A stretch of 64,000 nucleotides of DNA. It comes from Sphingomonas sp. ERG5. Lineage in GTDB: Bacteria; Pseudomonadota; Alphaproteobacteria; Sphingomonadales; Sphingomonadaceae. Positions within the stretch are counted from its first letter, which is position 1; each line of letters starts with the position of its first letter. Below, piece after piece: positions 54,679-63,143 of the stretch. A program made the translations under genes and the position numbers. Below the pieces are notes generated by a model. It did no database searches. It was not told where the DNA came from and saw only the letters and a list, made by a program, of their open reading frames with translations. The DNA is taken from NCBI RefSeq assembly GCF_000803065.1, contig NZ_JSXI01000016.1:186001-250000 (forward strand), in the 5' to 3' direction.

Positions 54679-54756
54679 AGCGGCTATCGCGCTGTCACCG
54701 CCATGGCGCCCTATGGTAGCGGCGGATGTCCGATGCGTGTCAGTAGGGGTCAGAAT

Positions 54757-55665
54757 ATGCGCCGATATGGGGTTTGCGGCATCCTCGCCGTGATGCTGGC
54801 GGCCGTCACATCGACGATAGCGGTCGCGCGCGCGCCGTCGCGGAGTTCGCCGCTTGCCGGGACGATCGCGGCGGATTCCTACAAGGATCTGGAAGCGAAG
54901 GCGTCACGCGGCGCGATCGCCTTATGGGCGCTTGGCGCGATCGAGGAGCATGGGCCGCATTTGCCGCTGATGACCGATGTCGTCGTGCCGTCGGGACAGT
55001 TGCGGATCGCAGCAGCGGCGCTCGACCGGCGTGGCGTGGCGAGCGTCACCGTGCCGCCCTATTATTGGGGCGTGAACAATGTCACCGGCGCGTTTGCGGG
55101 ATCGATCACGATCCGCCCGGAAGTGATGACCGAATTGATGCTGGACGTGTTCCGCAGCATGGCGAAGGCCGGAATCAAACGGATCTACTGCGTCACCGGG
55201 CATTTCGATGCCGCTCACGCCGGGACGATCGCCGCGGCGGTGAAGCGGGCGAATGACGAGAAGATCATCGAGGCGCGCTTCGTGGTCCCGGCGCCGCTCG
55301 GCAAGCGGCTTGAGCTCGTGTCCGGCCAGTCCGGCGCACTCTTCGCGGCATGGCCCGCCCCGCCGGCCGGCGAACCGGATCTCCATGCCGGCGAGATGGA
55401 AACCTCGGCGATGCTCGACCTAGCCCCCGAGTTGGTAAAGCAGGACATTGCCAGGGCGCTGCCGCCGACCGACCTGACGCCGGACCAGCTTGCCGGCTGG
55501 CGCAAGGGCGGGGACACCGCCCGGTCGATCACGCCGTCGGGCTATCTCGGGCGGCCTGCGGATGCGACGGCGGCGAAGGGGCGGGCGCGACTGGCGCTCG
55601 AGGGCGAGGCTTATGCCGATGCGATCGGCGGCGATCTGAAGGGCGGTGGCGCTTCCGGGAATTAG
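54757..55665 (+). CDS. Exported creatininase-family amidohydrolase
   Basis: 302 residues from ATG 54757. Signal peptide MRRYGVCGILAVMLAAVTS, cleavage near AVARA. Metal set of the creatininase fold: LGAIEEHGPHLPLMTDVVV (Glu, His, Asp), VTGHFDAAHAGT (His-type motif), and DLHAGEMETSAML (Glu). Most relatives are cytoplasmic; the export signal is the unusual point. ATG 54733 and 54703 are weaker starts. Substrate unknown. Follows the acyltransferase on the same strand. Confidence 0.8.
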   Translation: MRRYGVCGILAVMLAAVTSTIAVARAPSRSSPLAGTIAADSYKDLEAKASRGAIALWALGAIEEHGPHLPLMTDVVVPSGQLRIAAAALDRRGVASVTVPPYYWGVNNVTGAFAGSITIRPEVMTELMLDVFRSMAKAGIKRIYCVTGHFDAAHAGTIAAAVKRANDEKIIEARFVVPAPLGKRLELVSGQSGALFAAWPAPPAGEPDLHAGEMETSAMLDLAPELVKQDIARALPPTDLTPDQLAGWRKGGDTARSITPSGYLGRPADATAAKGRARLALEGEAYADAIGGDLKGGGASGN

Positions 55666-55698
55666 GTGGGGCGAATGTTTTTGGGTCAAAAACCGGCT

Positions 55699-56094
55699 TC
55701 AATATCCATCGATACCACTGACAGATTCGAGAAATACCAGGCCATGCTCACGCCTCTTGCCGGTGCTGAGCTGCAGATCCATCACGGAATCATCTTCTTC
55801 CGCTTGCAGCCATTCCAGCACGGTTTGGCGCTGGTCCGAGGTGAGGCCGTGATCCACGATTTGCCAAACGCAAGCCAGGTCGCGGTCCGGATGGGCCGCA
55901 CGTTCTTCAATGGTCAATGGGCGGGTGTAGGCACGCCCCATATCGAACCTGAAGATGAATTCGCCATCGCTGACGCGGAATGCCGCGTGGCCGAAATCGT
56001 CGCGGCCGCCCGAAATGCTGCGGATCGTCAGATTCCTGCCGGACCTGTCGGGACGCGTGACAGGCAATCCCTTGTCGTAGAGCACCCAGACCAT
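55699..56094 (-). CDS. Conserved hypothetical protein, third gene of the telA-xpaC operon
   Basis: 131 residues, ATG 56094 with GGAG 10 bases upstream and a 6-base gap after xpaC. Begins MVWVLYDKGLPVTRPDRSGRN; contains GEFIFRFDMGRAYTRPLTIEERA and a DHGLTSDQRQTVLEWL helix. No signal or membrane segment. Unknown family. Gap to the creatininase gene is 33 bases and convergent. Confidence 0.65.
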   Translation of the reverse strand: MVWVLYDKGLPVTRPDRSGRNLTIRSISGGRDDFGHAAFRVSDGEFIFRFDMGRAYTRPLTIEERAAHPDRDLACVWQIVDHGLTSDQRQTVLEWLQAEEDDSVMDLQLSTGKRREHGLVFLESVSGIDGY

Positions 56095-56100
56095 CGGGCG

Positions 56101-56808
56101 TCAGCTCCCCAACCCGTCCTCGCGATACTTGATCTCCAGGAACCGCCCGCGCGTCGCCAGCAAATTGAGGTCGCCCTCGGCCAGTTGCGCCGACATGCCG
56201 GCAATCTGCTCGTCGATCACCTTCAGCCCGTCGGCGAGCTGCTGGTCGGGCGTCTTGCCATTGCGCTCGATGCCGCGCAGCGCCTGGGGCACCCTGGAAT
56301 AGCCCTTGAGCAATTCGGGCAATTGTTCGCCGATCAGCTTGCGCACTTCCGCCGCAGCCGGTTCCTGCTCGTTGAGGTCGACCATCTGTGGCGTGAGCGC
56401 CTCCAGCCGGACGCCGATCCCGTCGACCAGCGTCTGGGCCGGTGCGGGCAGGGCGGGGCGCTGCGATTCGAGCCATTGCTCGGTCTTCATCGGCAGCAGC
56501 TTGAGCGGCGTCTGGCCGAAGGTTTCCGGCTTCACCTCGGGTACGGTCGGGAAGATTGCGAACAGCAAGGTCGCCGCGATCAGCGCCGCCATCACCAGCA
56601 TCGCGCCGCCGATGCCGAGCGGCACGATCCAGCCGACGACCACCGCCGCGATCAGGATCACGGCATCGGCCGCTGCAATCCGGCCCAGCCGGGTCATGAT
56701 CTCGGTACCCTGGCGTTTGCGCCGCCGCGCCGACAATGCCGCCGACCGCTCGCGCGTGCGGTCGAGATATTCGGTGCTGCGCGCGATCTGGCGATCGACG
56801 TCGGTCAT
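56101..56808 (-). CDS. XpaC-like 5-bromo-4-chloroindolyl phosphate hydrolysis family protein
   Basis: 235 residues from ATG 56808. N-terminal basic helix, then two hydrophobic segments (ADAVILIAAVVVGWIVPLGIGG and GAMLVMAALIAATLLFAI), then a long helical C-terminal part with KTEQWLESQRPALP and GYSRVPQALRGIERNG. In B. subtilis xpaC is adjacent to the telA homologue yaaN. The same pair here supports the call. The enzymatic name is historical, and the role is unknown. Confidence 0.65.
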   Translation of the reverse strand: MTDVDRQIARSTEYLDRTRERSAALSARRRKRQGTEIMTRLGRIAAADAVILIAAVVVGWIVPLGIGGAMLVMAALIAATLLFAIFPTVPEVKPETFGQTPLKLLPMKTEQWLESQRPALPAPAQTLVDGIGVRLEALTPQMVDLNEQEPAAAEVRKLIGEQLPELLKGYSRVPQALRGIERNGKTPDQQLADGLKVIDEQIAGMSAQLAEGDLNLLATRGRFLEIKYREDGLGS

Positions 56809-56824
56809 GCTGCAACCTTCATTA

Positions 56825-58024
56825 TTACAGAGCCTCGAGCTTGAACGTCTCGCCGCCCGATCCGCTATTCTGCGACTGGCCTTCGGCCCGCGCGATATAG
56901 CCCTTCGACTTTTCGACTTCGGTGCCGAGCGCATTGACCGTGGTCTTCATCGAGTCGAGCGCCTTCAGCTTGAACGTGTCGATCGCGTCCATCGTGTCAT
57001 AGATGTTCTGGAACGCGCGCTGCAGCGTTTCGAGCGGAATGGTCGAGGCCGCCGCCTGTTCGTGGATCTGCGCGGTCTGGCTCTTGAGCAGCTTGCCGGT
57101 CGAATCGATGATCCCCGCGGTGGTGGTGTTGAGCGCGGTGATCTGTTCGAGCACGAGGCGCTGGTTGGTCAGCGCCTGCGCCACCGTCACGGCGGTCCGC
57201 AGCGCCGAGACCGTGGTGGTCGAGGCGCGATCGACGCCCTTCACCAGCTCGACATTGTTCTTCTTGACCAGGTCGAGCGCGAGATAGCCCTGCACCGTCA
57301 CCGCCATCTGAGTCAGCAGATCCTGCGTCCGCTGGCGAACATAGAAGAGCGCGGTCTCGCGGATCGCCTTGGCCTTGGCCGGGTCGGTGTGATCGAGCTC
57401 GTTGGCTTTGTCCTCGAGCTTTTCGTCCATCGTCTTGGACAGCATGATCATCTGTTCGAGCCGCCCCATCGCGGTCCACAGATTGGCGCGCTCGACGTCG
57501 ATCGCGGCATTGTCCATCAGCAGCTCATCCTTGCCACTGCCGAGCGACTTGAGGATCGAGGCGATGTGCGTCTGTGACGATTTATAGCCGTCGAAATAAT
57601 TGCGCATCTTGTTGCCGAAGGGGAGGATCCCGAAGATCTTGCGCGGCGCGGTCAGATTGCCGCGCCGGCCCGGGTCGAGATCCTCGACCGTGCGGCGCAA
57701 CTCGGCCAGGTCCTTGCCGACGCCGCTTTCCTGATCCATCGCCTTGGTCGGGCGATCGAGAAAGCGGTTCGACTGGCCGGCGGCCTCGCGGATTTCCTTC
57801 TGGCCCATCGCGCTGATCGCATCGACGCGTTTGCCGAATTCGGGCGAATTGACGTCCTGCGCGATCAGATCGTCGATGAACGTGTCGACGCGCGTCTGCA
57901 ATTGCGTGCGCGTGCCCGCATCGACCGGCACCAGGCCGACCGCCTTTTCGGCCGCGATCACCGGGACGGGATCGGGCGGGGTCAGCACCAGGTCGGGGGC
58001 CTGGGTATCAGTTGCGGTGGCCAT
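56825..58024 (-). CDS. telA: Toxic-anion resistance protein TelA family
   Basis: 399 residues from ATG 58024, GGAG 6 bases upstream. Features: helical repeats, FLDRPTKAMDQESGVGKDLAELRRTVEDLDPG, IFGILPFGNKMRNYFDGYKSSQTHI, the VKGVDRASTTTVSALRTAVTVAQALTNQRLVLEQ region and GETFKLEAL end. KlaA/TelA proteins give tellurite or toxic-anion resistance in some hosts, mechanism unknown. First gene of the telA-xpaC-hypothetical run. An inverted repeat lies 62 bases before the start. Confidence 0.85.
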   Translation of the reverse strand: MATATDTQAPDLVLTPPDPVPVIAAEKAVGLVPVDAGTRTQLQTRVDTFIDDLIAQDVNSPEFGKRVDAISAMGQKEIREAAGQSNRFLDRPTKAMDQESGVGKDLAELRRTVEDLDPGRRGNLTAPRKIFGILPFGNKMRNYFDGYKSSQTHIASILKSLGSGKDELLMDNAAIDVERANLWTAMGRLEQMIMLSKTMDEKLEDKANELDHTDPAKAKAIRETALFYVRQRTQDLLTQMAVTVQGYLALDLVKKNNVELVKGVDRASTTTVSALRTAVTVAQALTNQRLVLEQITALNTTTAGIIDSTGKLLKSQTAQIHEQAAASTIPLETLQRAFQNIYDTMDAIDTFKLKALDSMKTTVNALGTEVEKSKGYIARAEGQSQNSGSGGETFKLEAL

Positions 58025-58437
58025 GCTCTTCTCCAGCGTCACGTGTCGTGCCTTAGATGCCGCCGAACGCGATTACGTTCAACTGTATTAACGATGTAAT
58101 ACGCTTGTCTCTTTTGGCAAGCTGGGCGGTCATCAGGGTCGGCGGCGTCAATCTCGGCTGACGATACAGCATCGGCGGCGGGATGACTGCCCCTGTGTTG
58201 CGGCGTAAAACAGGATGCGCGCCTCCGTATGCCGGACCTTGGCGGCTCAACCCAAATTCCGCCGAGATTCGCTCGGGCTGTCGCGAACCGGCGGACGGTT
58301 GATGACAATATTGTGAAGCGCCGCCGCTAGTCCGCGCGCCGACACCTGCAGCAGGAAATGGATGTAACAGTTTGATATCACTGTTGACAGGCGGGTGATC
58401 GACTGGCTTCCTGCGCTCAAGAGATGGAGGCAATTGC
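58025..58437. other. 413-base divergent intergenic region (telA / exported protein)
   Basis: Holds the inverted repeat at 58086-58103. A GGAGG site at 58426-58430 serves the 58438 gene. The remaining sequence is GC-rich and shows no convincing ORF. Confidence 0.4.
58086..58103. promoter_or_regulatory. Inverted repeat upstream of telA
   Basis: GTATTA-N6-TAATAC, a 6-bp dyad 62 bases before telA, in an AT-rich patch. It could be an operator of the telA operon; no regulator gene is adjacent. Confidence 0.4.
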
Positions 58438-58947
58438 GTGATGGCCCCGAATCGCTCTCGACTCTATTTGCCGACAATGGCGTTTGCCATGGCGGCGATG
58501 GCGTTGCCCGGCGCCGTTCATGCCGGACCCGCGCCGCAAATCGCCGGGTTCCAGGCATTCCTGTTCAACAGCAGGACCGGCGCGCTGTCGCCGGATGTGC
58601 TCGCGGCGGGTACCCCGCTCGGCAATGTTCCGGCCGGCGACCAGGCTTCGGTTTCGACCCTGGTCGTGGTGCGGGTCGATTTCGGGAAGGACATGCCGAT
58701 CCCCGATGCCGCGCAAGTCCGGCTCGTCGCCAGCGAAGCCGGCCCCAGGACGCGCGGCAAGCCCGTCGCGCGGATCCTGCTCGACCGCACATCGAAAATC
58801 GGGCCGGTGGCGGCCGACGGCACGACTCATATCGGTTTCTGGCTGGCCGATACCGGCTGCCGGACGATCACCCTCAAAGCGACCTTGCTGAACGGCAAGG
58901 CCGGCGCGACCCGGGACTCTGAACTGCCCTTTGCCTGTTACGAATAG
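58438..58947 (+). CDS. Small exported protein of unknown function
   Basis: 169 residues, GTG start with GGAGG 7 bases upstream; ATG one codon later is alternative. Signal peptide MMAPNRSRLYLPTMAFAMAA, cleavage near VHAGP. The mature domain is beta-rich with two Cys (DTGCRTI, FACYE), likely a disulfide. It precedes by 26 bases a peptidoglycan-binding peptidase on the same strand and so is likely co-transcribed. It could be its partner or inhibitor. Not recognised. Confidence 0.7.
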   Translation: MMAPNRSRLYLPTMAFAMAAMALPGAVHAGPAPQIAGFQAFLFNSRTGALSPDVLAAGTPLGNVPAGDQASVSTLVVVRVDFGKDMPIPDAAQVRLVASEAGPRTRGKPVARILLDRTSKIGPVAADGTTHIGFWLADTGCRTITLKATLLNGKAGATRDSELPFACYE

Positions 58948-58973
58948 CGTGTCGTTTGCGATGGGAGACAGCA

Positions 58974-60173
58974 ATGCAATTGATCAGCGGCACGGTCGGT
59001 AGCGGCGGCGCCAACGCCATCAATGATGTGGCGCTGGTCCAGGCGATCCTGGTCAAGACGCAGCGCGCTGCGGCGACCGACCGCGCCGCGGGGCCCTATC
59101 TTGCCAGCTATGACGGTTCCGCCGGACCGGGCACGCTGGCCGCGATCGCGGCGTTCCAGGCCGATCATGTCTTCGTCACGGCCAACGGCCTCGCGGTTGC
59201 ACCCAATCCGCGTGCGACCGCCGGGCAAGTCGCGGCGGGCGATGCGACATGGGCCAAGCTGCTCGAGAAGGTACCGACCGAATTCGCCGATATGCGCGTG
59301 TTGATCGGTGGCCGGACGGTCTATGTCGCGGCGACCGCGGCGCAGCTTCAGGCGAAGCTCTCCGCGGCGGCGACCATGACGTTCACCAATGCGTTCCGCA
59401 CCCGGGTCAACGCCACGATAAACCGCATGCATACCGATCACGGCGTCGCGATCGGGGTCTGTCCGCAAGGCGACCGGCGAACCTTCCAGGCGCAATATGA
59501 TCTGCGCACCAGTGGGCGCGGCGTGACCAATGCCGGGCCCGGCGAGAGCAACCATAATTTCGGCATGGCGGTCGATCTGGGGTTCCAGGGCCTGAGATGG
59601 CTGCAGGCCACTGGCAGCGTGGTCACCAACGAGACCTGGTGGTTGCACGAGCTCGACAAGGTGCGTGCGGCGGAATCGCAGCGCTTCTGGGACGCCCTGC
59701 GTACGGCGGGGATCAATTCCGGGGCGTTTCGCGGGCCGGAGGCCGATCGTCCGCATTTGCAGAACTGGAACGATGCCGGCGTCAGCATGGCGGCGCGGCT
59801 GGCCAATCTGCTCACCATTTCGGGGACGATGCGGTGGGAAGGGCGGCGTGGCGGCTATAGTTGCGACCTGGGACTGGGCGGCGCGCTGATCCCGGTCGGT
59901 ACGGCGGTACAGGTGTGGAACCGGCAAGCGACGATCGCGCTTGCCGATCTGCAGCGCCTCCGAACGACCGCCGCCCAGCGGGCGGGCGCGCATGCGGGTG
60001 CGAATCCGGGCGCGCAGCCCAGGGCCGCGCCGGGCCAGCCGCCCCCCCGGGCTGGTGCCGCGGGCGCCGCACCGGCGCCGGCAACGGCCGCCGATGTCGA
60101 AGCGATGCAGCGCGAGTTGCGCCACCAGTTCGAGCTGGCCGATGCCAATTGGCAGAACTGGACGCCGCGCTGA
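58974..60173 (+). CDS. Peptidoglycan-binding M15-type metallopeptidase without signal peptide
   Basis: 399 residues from ATG 58974, GGGAGA 5 bases upstream. Residues about 15-75 are a PG_binding_1-like domain (INDVALVQAILVKTQ, GPGTLAAIAAFQADHV). Residues about 130-265 are M15-like: SNHNFGMAVDLGF (SxHxxGxAxD metal motif) and DRPHLQNW (last His). The tail is Ala/Pro-rich with a short helix. No signal peptide or membrane helix is visible, although substrate and fold imply a wall target. Such an order is known from phage endolysins and T6SS-type effectors. Confidence 0.75.
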   Translation: MQLISGTVGSGGANAINDVALVQAILVKTQRAAATDRAAGPYLASYDGSAGPGTLAAIAAFQADHVFVTANGLAVAPNPRATAGQVAAGDATWAKLLEKVPTEFADMRVLIGGRTVYVAATAAQLQAKLSAAATMTFTNAFRTRVNATINRMHTDHGVAIGVCPQGDRRTFQAQYDLRTSGRGVTNAGPGESNHNFGMAVDLGFQGLRWLQATGSVVTNETWWLHELDKVRAAESQRFWDALRTAGINSGAFRGPEADRPHLQNWNDAGVSMAARLANLLTISGTMRWEGRRGGYSCDLGLGGALIPVGTAVQVWNRQATIALADLQRLRTTAAQRAGAHAGANPGAQPRAAPGQPPPRAGAAGAAPAPATAADVEAMQRELRHQFELADANWQNWTPR

Positions 60174-60341
60174 TCCTGGGTCGCGTCGCCCGGAACCGTT
60201 GCCCAAGGCCGTTGTCCGGTCGATAATTCGACCTGTTCGAGCACCGCCAGTTTGGCGCTGTGCAACGTCGGCCCTTTTCGCAACGCAACATTTGCGCTAT
60301 CGGCGCGCGCTACATCTTCAAGCAAAGCACCGGATACACTT
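60174..60341. other. Intergenic region upstream of typA
   Basis: 168 bases with the promoter of typA expected. Contains a TCGATAATTCGACC stretch but no decisive -35/-10 pair. No ORF of its own. Confidence 0.35.
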
Positions 60342-62177
60342 ATGAGCCTCCGCAATGTGGCGATCATCGCGCACGTCGATCACGGCAAGACCACCCTGGT
60401 CGACCAGCTGTTCCGTCAGTCCGGCACGTTCCGCGACAACCAGCGCATCGAAGAACGCGCGATGGATTCGAACGATCTCGAAAAAGAGCGCGGCATCACG
60501 ATTCTGGCGAAGTGCACCAGCGTCGAGTGGGATGATCATCACGGCCACAAGACCCGCATCAACATCGTCGACACGCCCGGCCACGCCGATTTCGGCGGCG
60601 AAGTGGAGCGGATCCTGTCGATGGTCGACGGCGTCATCCTGCTGGTCGATTCGGCCGAAGGCGCGATGCCGCAGACCAAGTTCGTCACCGGCAAGGCGCT
60701 GGCGCTCGGCCTGCGTCCGATCGTCGTGGTCAACAAGGTCGACCGCAGCGACGCACGCATCCAGGAAGTGCTCGACGAAGTGTTCGACCTGTTCGTCAGC
60801 CTCGAAGCGACCGACGAGCAACTCGACTTCCCGGTACTCTATGCGTCGGGTCGCAATGGCTATGCCAGCACCGACGAGAATGCGCGCGAAGGCACGCTGA
60901 CCCCGATGTTCGAGACGATCGTCAAGCATGTGCCCGAGCCGAGCGCCGATCCCAATGGTCCGTTCAAGTTCCTCGTCACTCTGCTCGACCGCGACAATTT
61001 CCTTGGCCGCATCCTCACCGGCCTGATCTTCTCGGGCTCGGTCAAGACCAACATGGCGATCCACGCGCTGGATAATGACGGCAAGATCGTCGAGACCGGC
61101 CGTGCGTCGAAGATCATGGCGTTCCGCGGCCTTGAGCGTGTGCCGGTCGATGTGGCCAGCGCGGGCGACATTATTTCGATCGCCGGCCTGACCACCACCA
61201 CCGTGTCGAACACGATCTGCGACCCGAGCGTGAGCGAGCCGCTGCATGCGCAGCCGATCGATCCGCCGACACTGTCGATGCGCTTTGCGGTCAATGATTC
61301 GCCGATGGCCGGCCGCGAAGGCACCAAGGTGACCAGCCGCATGATCCGCGACCGCCTGTTCCGCGAGGCCGAATCCAACGTCGCGATCAAGGTCACCGAA
61401 GCTGCCGACCGTGACAGCTACGAAGTCGCCGGCCGCGGCGAGCTTCAGCTCGGCGTGCTGATCGAAACGATGCGCCGCGAGGGCTTCGAACTCGGCATCA
61501 GCCGCCCGCGCGTGTTGTTCAGCGAGGACGAGACCGGCGCCAAGACCGAGCCGTATGAAACCGTCATCATCGACGTGGACGAGGAATATTCGGGCACCGT
61601 CGTCGAGAAGATGAACATCCGCAAGGCCGAGATGACCGACATGCGTCCCTCGGGCGGCGGCAAGACCCGCATCACCTTCTCCGCGCCGTCGCGCGGCATG
61701 ATCGGCTATCATGGCGAATTCCTGTCCGACACGCGCGGCACCGGGATCATGAACCGGCTGTTCGAGAAATACGGCCCGCACAAGGGCAAGATCGAAGGCC
61801 GCAAGAATGGCGTGCTGATCTCCAACGGCGCGGGCGAAGCCAATGCCTATGCGCTCGGTCCGCTCGAAGAGCGCGGTATCCTGATGGTTGCACCGCAGGA
61901 AGCGCTGTACGAGGGCATGATCGTCGGTGAGAATGCCAAGACGGATGACCTTGAGGTCAATCCGATGAAGGCCAAGCAGCTGACCAACTTCCGTGCTTCG
62001 GGCGGCAAGGACGATGCGATCCGGCTGACTCCGCCGTGGCGGCTGACGCTGGAACAGGCGATCGCCTATATCGATGATGACGAACTGGTCGAAGTGACGC
62101 CGCGCTCGATCCGTCTGCGCAAGCGCTATCTCGATCCGAACGAACGCAAGCGCGCGAGCCGCGCGAAGGCGGCGTGA
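60342..62177 (+). CDS. typA: Translational GTPase TypA/BipA
   Basis: 611 residues from ATG 60342, the conserved start MSLRNVAIIAHVDHGKTTLV. G1 HVDHGKTT, G2 region RGITILAKCTS, G3 DTPGHADFGGEVER, G4 NKVDR. Then domain II, III and the TypA-specific C-terminal domain (GMIGYHGEFLSDTRGTGIMNRLFE, KRKRYLD-type LRKRYLDPNERKR). TypA binds 70S ribosomes and aids 50S assembly and stress response. Monocistronic with a strong terminator. Confidence 0.97.
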   Translation: MSLRNVAIIAHVDHGKTTLVDQLFRQSGTFRDNQRIEERAMDSNDLEKERGITILAKCTSVEWDDHHGHKTRINIVDTPGHADFGGEVERILSMVDGVILLVDSAEGAMPQTKFVTGKALALGLRPIVVVNKVDRSDARIQEVLDEVFDLFVSLEATDEQLDFPVLYASGRNGYASTDENAREGTLTPMFETIVKHVPEPSADPNGPFKFLVTLLDRDNFLGRILTGLIFSGSVKTNMAIHALDNDGKIVETGRASKIMAFRGLERVPVDVASAGDIISIAGLTTTTVSNTICDPSVSEPLHAQPIDPPTLSMRFAVNDSPMAGREGTKVTSRMIRDRLFREAESNVAIKVTEAADRDSYEVAGRGELQLGVLIETMRREGFELGISRPRVLFSEDETGAKTEPYETVIIDVDEEYSGTVVEKMNIRKAEMTDMRPSGGGKTRITFSAPSRGMIGYHGEFLSDTRGTGIMNRLFEKYGPHKGKIEGRKNGVLISNGAGEANAYALGPLEERGILMVAPQEALYEGMIVGENAKTDDLEVNPMKAKQLTNFRASGGKDDAIRLTPPWRLTLEQAIAYIDDDELVEVTPRSIRLRKRYLDPNERKRASRAKAA

Positions 62178-62183
62178 TTTTGG

Positions 62184-62213
62184 GGGCGTCCGGAGCGATC
62201 CGGGCGCCCTTTT
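62184..62213 (+). terminator. Rho-independent terminator of typA
   Basis: 11-bp stem GGGCGTCCGGA / TCCGGGCGCCC (one G-U) with GCGA loop, followed by TTTT, 6 bases after the typA stop. Confidence 0.85.
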
Positions 62214-62267
62214 CGTTGCAGTGCAGGACTCTCCCTGGAGCCGGTCGGTCCGGGACGTGGCAGGCGT

Positions 62268-63074
62268 TCAGCGGCGGAATTCGCTGAACGGCGTGGTCCG
62301 GAATCGGGCCACGGCAAGCTGATCATAATCGACCCAGCGATAGTCATATCCGCCGCCGCTATATTGCTGGACGAACAGGACGCGGCCGCGGGGCCACTCC
62401 GATCGTTGCTTGCAGGCGCTCAGATCGACCCAACGACATCCGTTCCGCCGCAATAATGCGGTGACCTGGGCAGCCGACATGGCGGGGGCATAGATATCGA
62501 TCGGTCGCTGGCCGCATATGCTGTTGGGCCGCGATATAAAGCTCACTCGCGTTCTGGGCGGAGTAGTGGGGGCGGCCTGCAGGGTCAGCCCGACCGAGGC
62601 GATGCGGCCGCCATTGGCGCGATCCGACAGCGCGAAGATCATGCCCTGTTCGGCATAGCGGGGGGATTGCTTCACGCGCAGCCGTTGATACGCCATTGCC
62701 TGCGCGTTGATCGGCGGGGTGGTGGTGAACACGGTCGCCGGTGTCGATACGGCCGGATCGACCAGCACCGGCTCAAATGGCAGGCCCGCAGCCTTTCGAC
62801 GTGCCATTTCGGCATAATAGGCGGTCCCGCTGCCGCCGGTTGAGAAGGAAGCCGTCGACCGCACGACCACGGCACCGAGCCGAAGCGCCCGGATCGGAAT
62901 TGCCGGTCCGGGGGAACGCCCGCCCGGAAATGTGATCGATGTGCGGCAAGTGGACAGAGCTGCCTCCGCCGACGGACCGACGCGCTCGGGCGGCGCAGCG
63001 GCGATCGCAAAAACCGGTCCGGCGCATAGTTGCGTCGCGATCAGGATCGGCCAGACGAAACGCGACGGTCGCAT
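62268..63074 (-). CDS. Exported Cys-rich protein, paralogue A
   Basis: 268 residues from ATG 63074 (GAAGGA upstream). Signal peptide with hydrophobic core RFVWPILIATQLCAGPVFA. Shared with the next gene: MARRKAAGLPFEP, AIPIxALRLG, TGGSxTAxxAEM, YQRL, MIFA, PRGRVLF, and a C-terminal YRWVDYDQL. Four Cys match in both (near TCRTS, SICGQ, NGCRW, SACKQ). No known domain recognised. Second of two tandem copies, after the PPDK-like gene. Confidence 0.65.
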   Translation of the reverse strand: MRPSRFVWPILIATQLCAGPVFAIAAAPPERVGPSAEAALSTCRTSITFPGGRSPGPAIPIRALRLGAVVVRSTASFSTGGSGTAYYAEMARRKAAGLPFEPVLVDPAVSTPATVFTTTPPINAQAMAYQRLRVKQSPRYAEQGMIFALSDRANGGRIASVGLTLQAAPTTPPRTRVSFISRPNSICGQRPIDIYAPAMSAAQVTALLRRNGCRWVDLSACKQRSEWPRGRVLFVQQYSGGGYDYRWVDYDQLAVARFRTTPFSEFRR

Positions 63075-63143
63075 AGACTTTTCCTTCGAAAAGGGGGCGG
63101 GCGAGAGAGCCTCCATCGAACCCCGGAGTCCCGCTCGCACGGT

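Noticed and set aside
55666-56844. 392-codon plus-strand frame
   Set aside because: It is antisense to xpaC and the third operon gene; composition is Arg/His/Gln-rich as in shadows.
60318-61781. 487-codon minus-strand frame
   Set aside because: Antisense to typA, which is certain.
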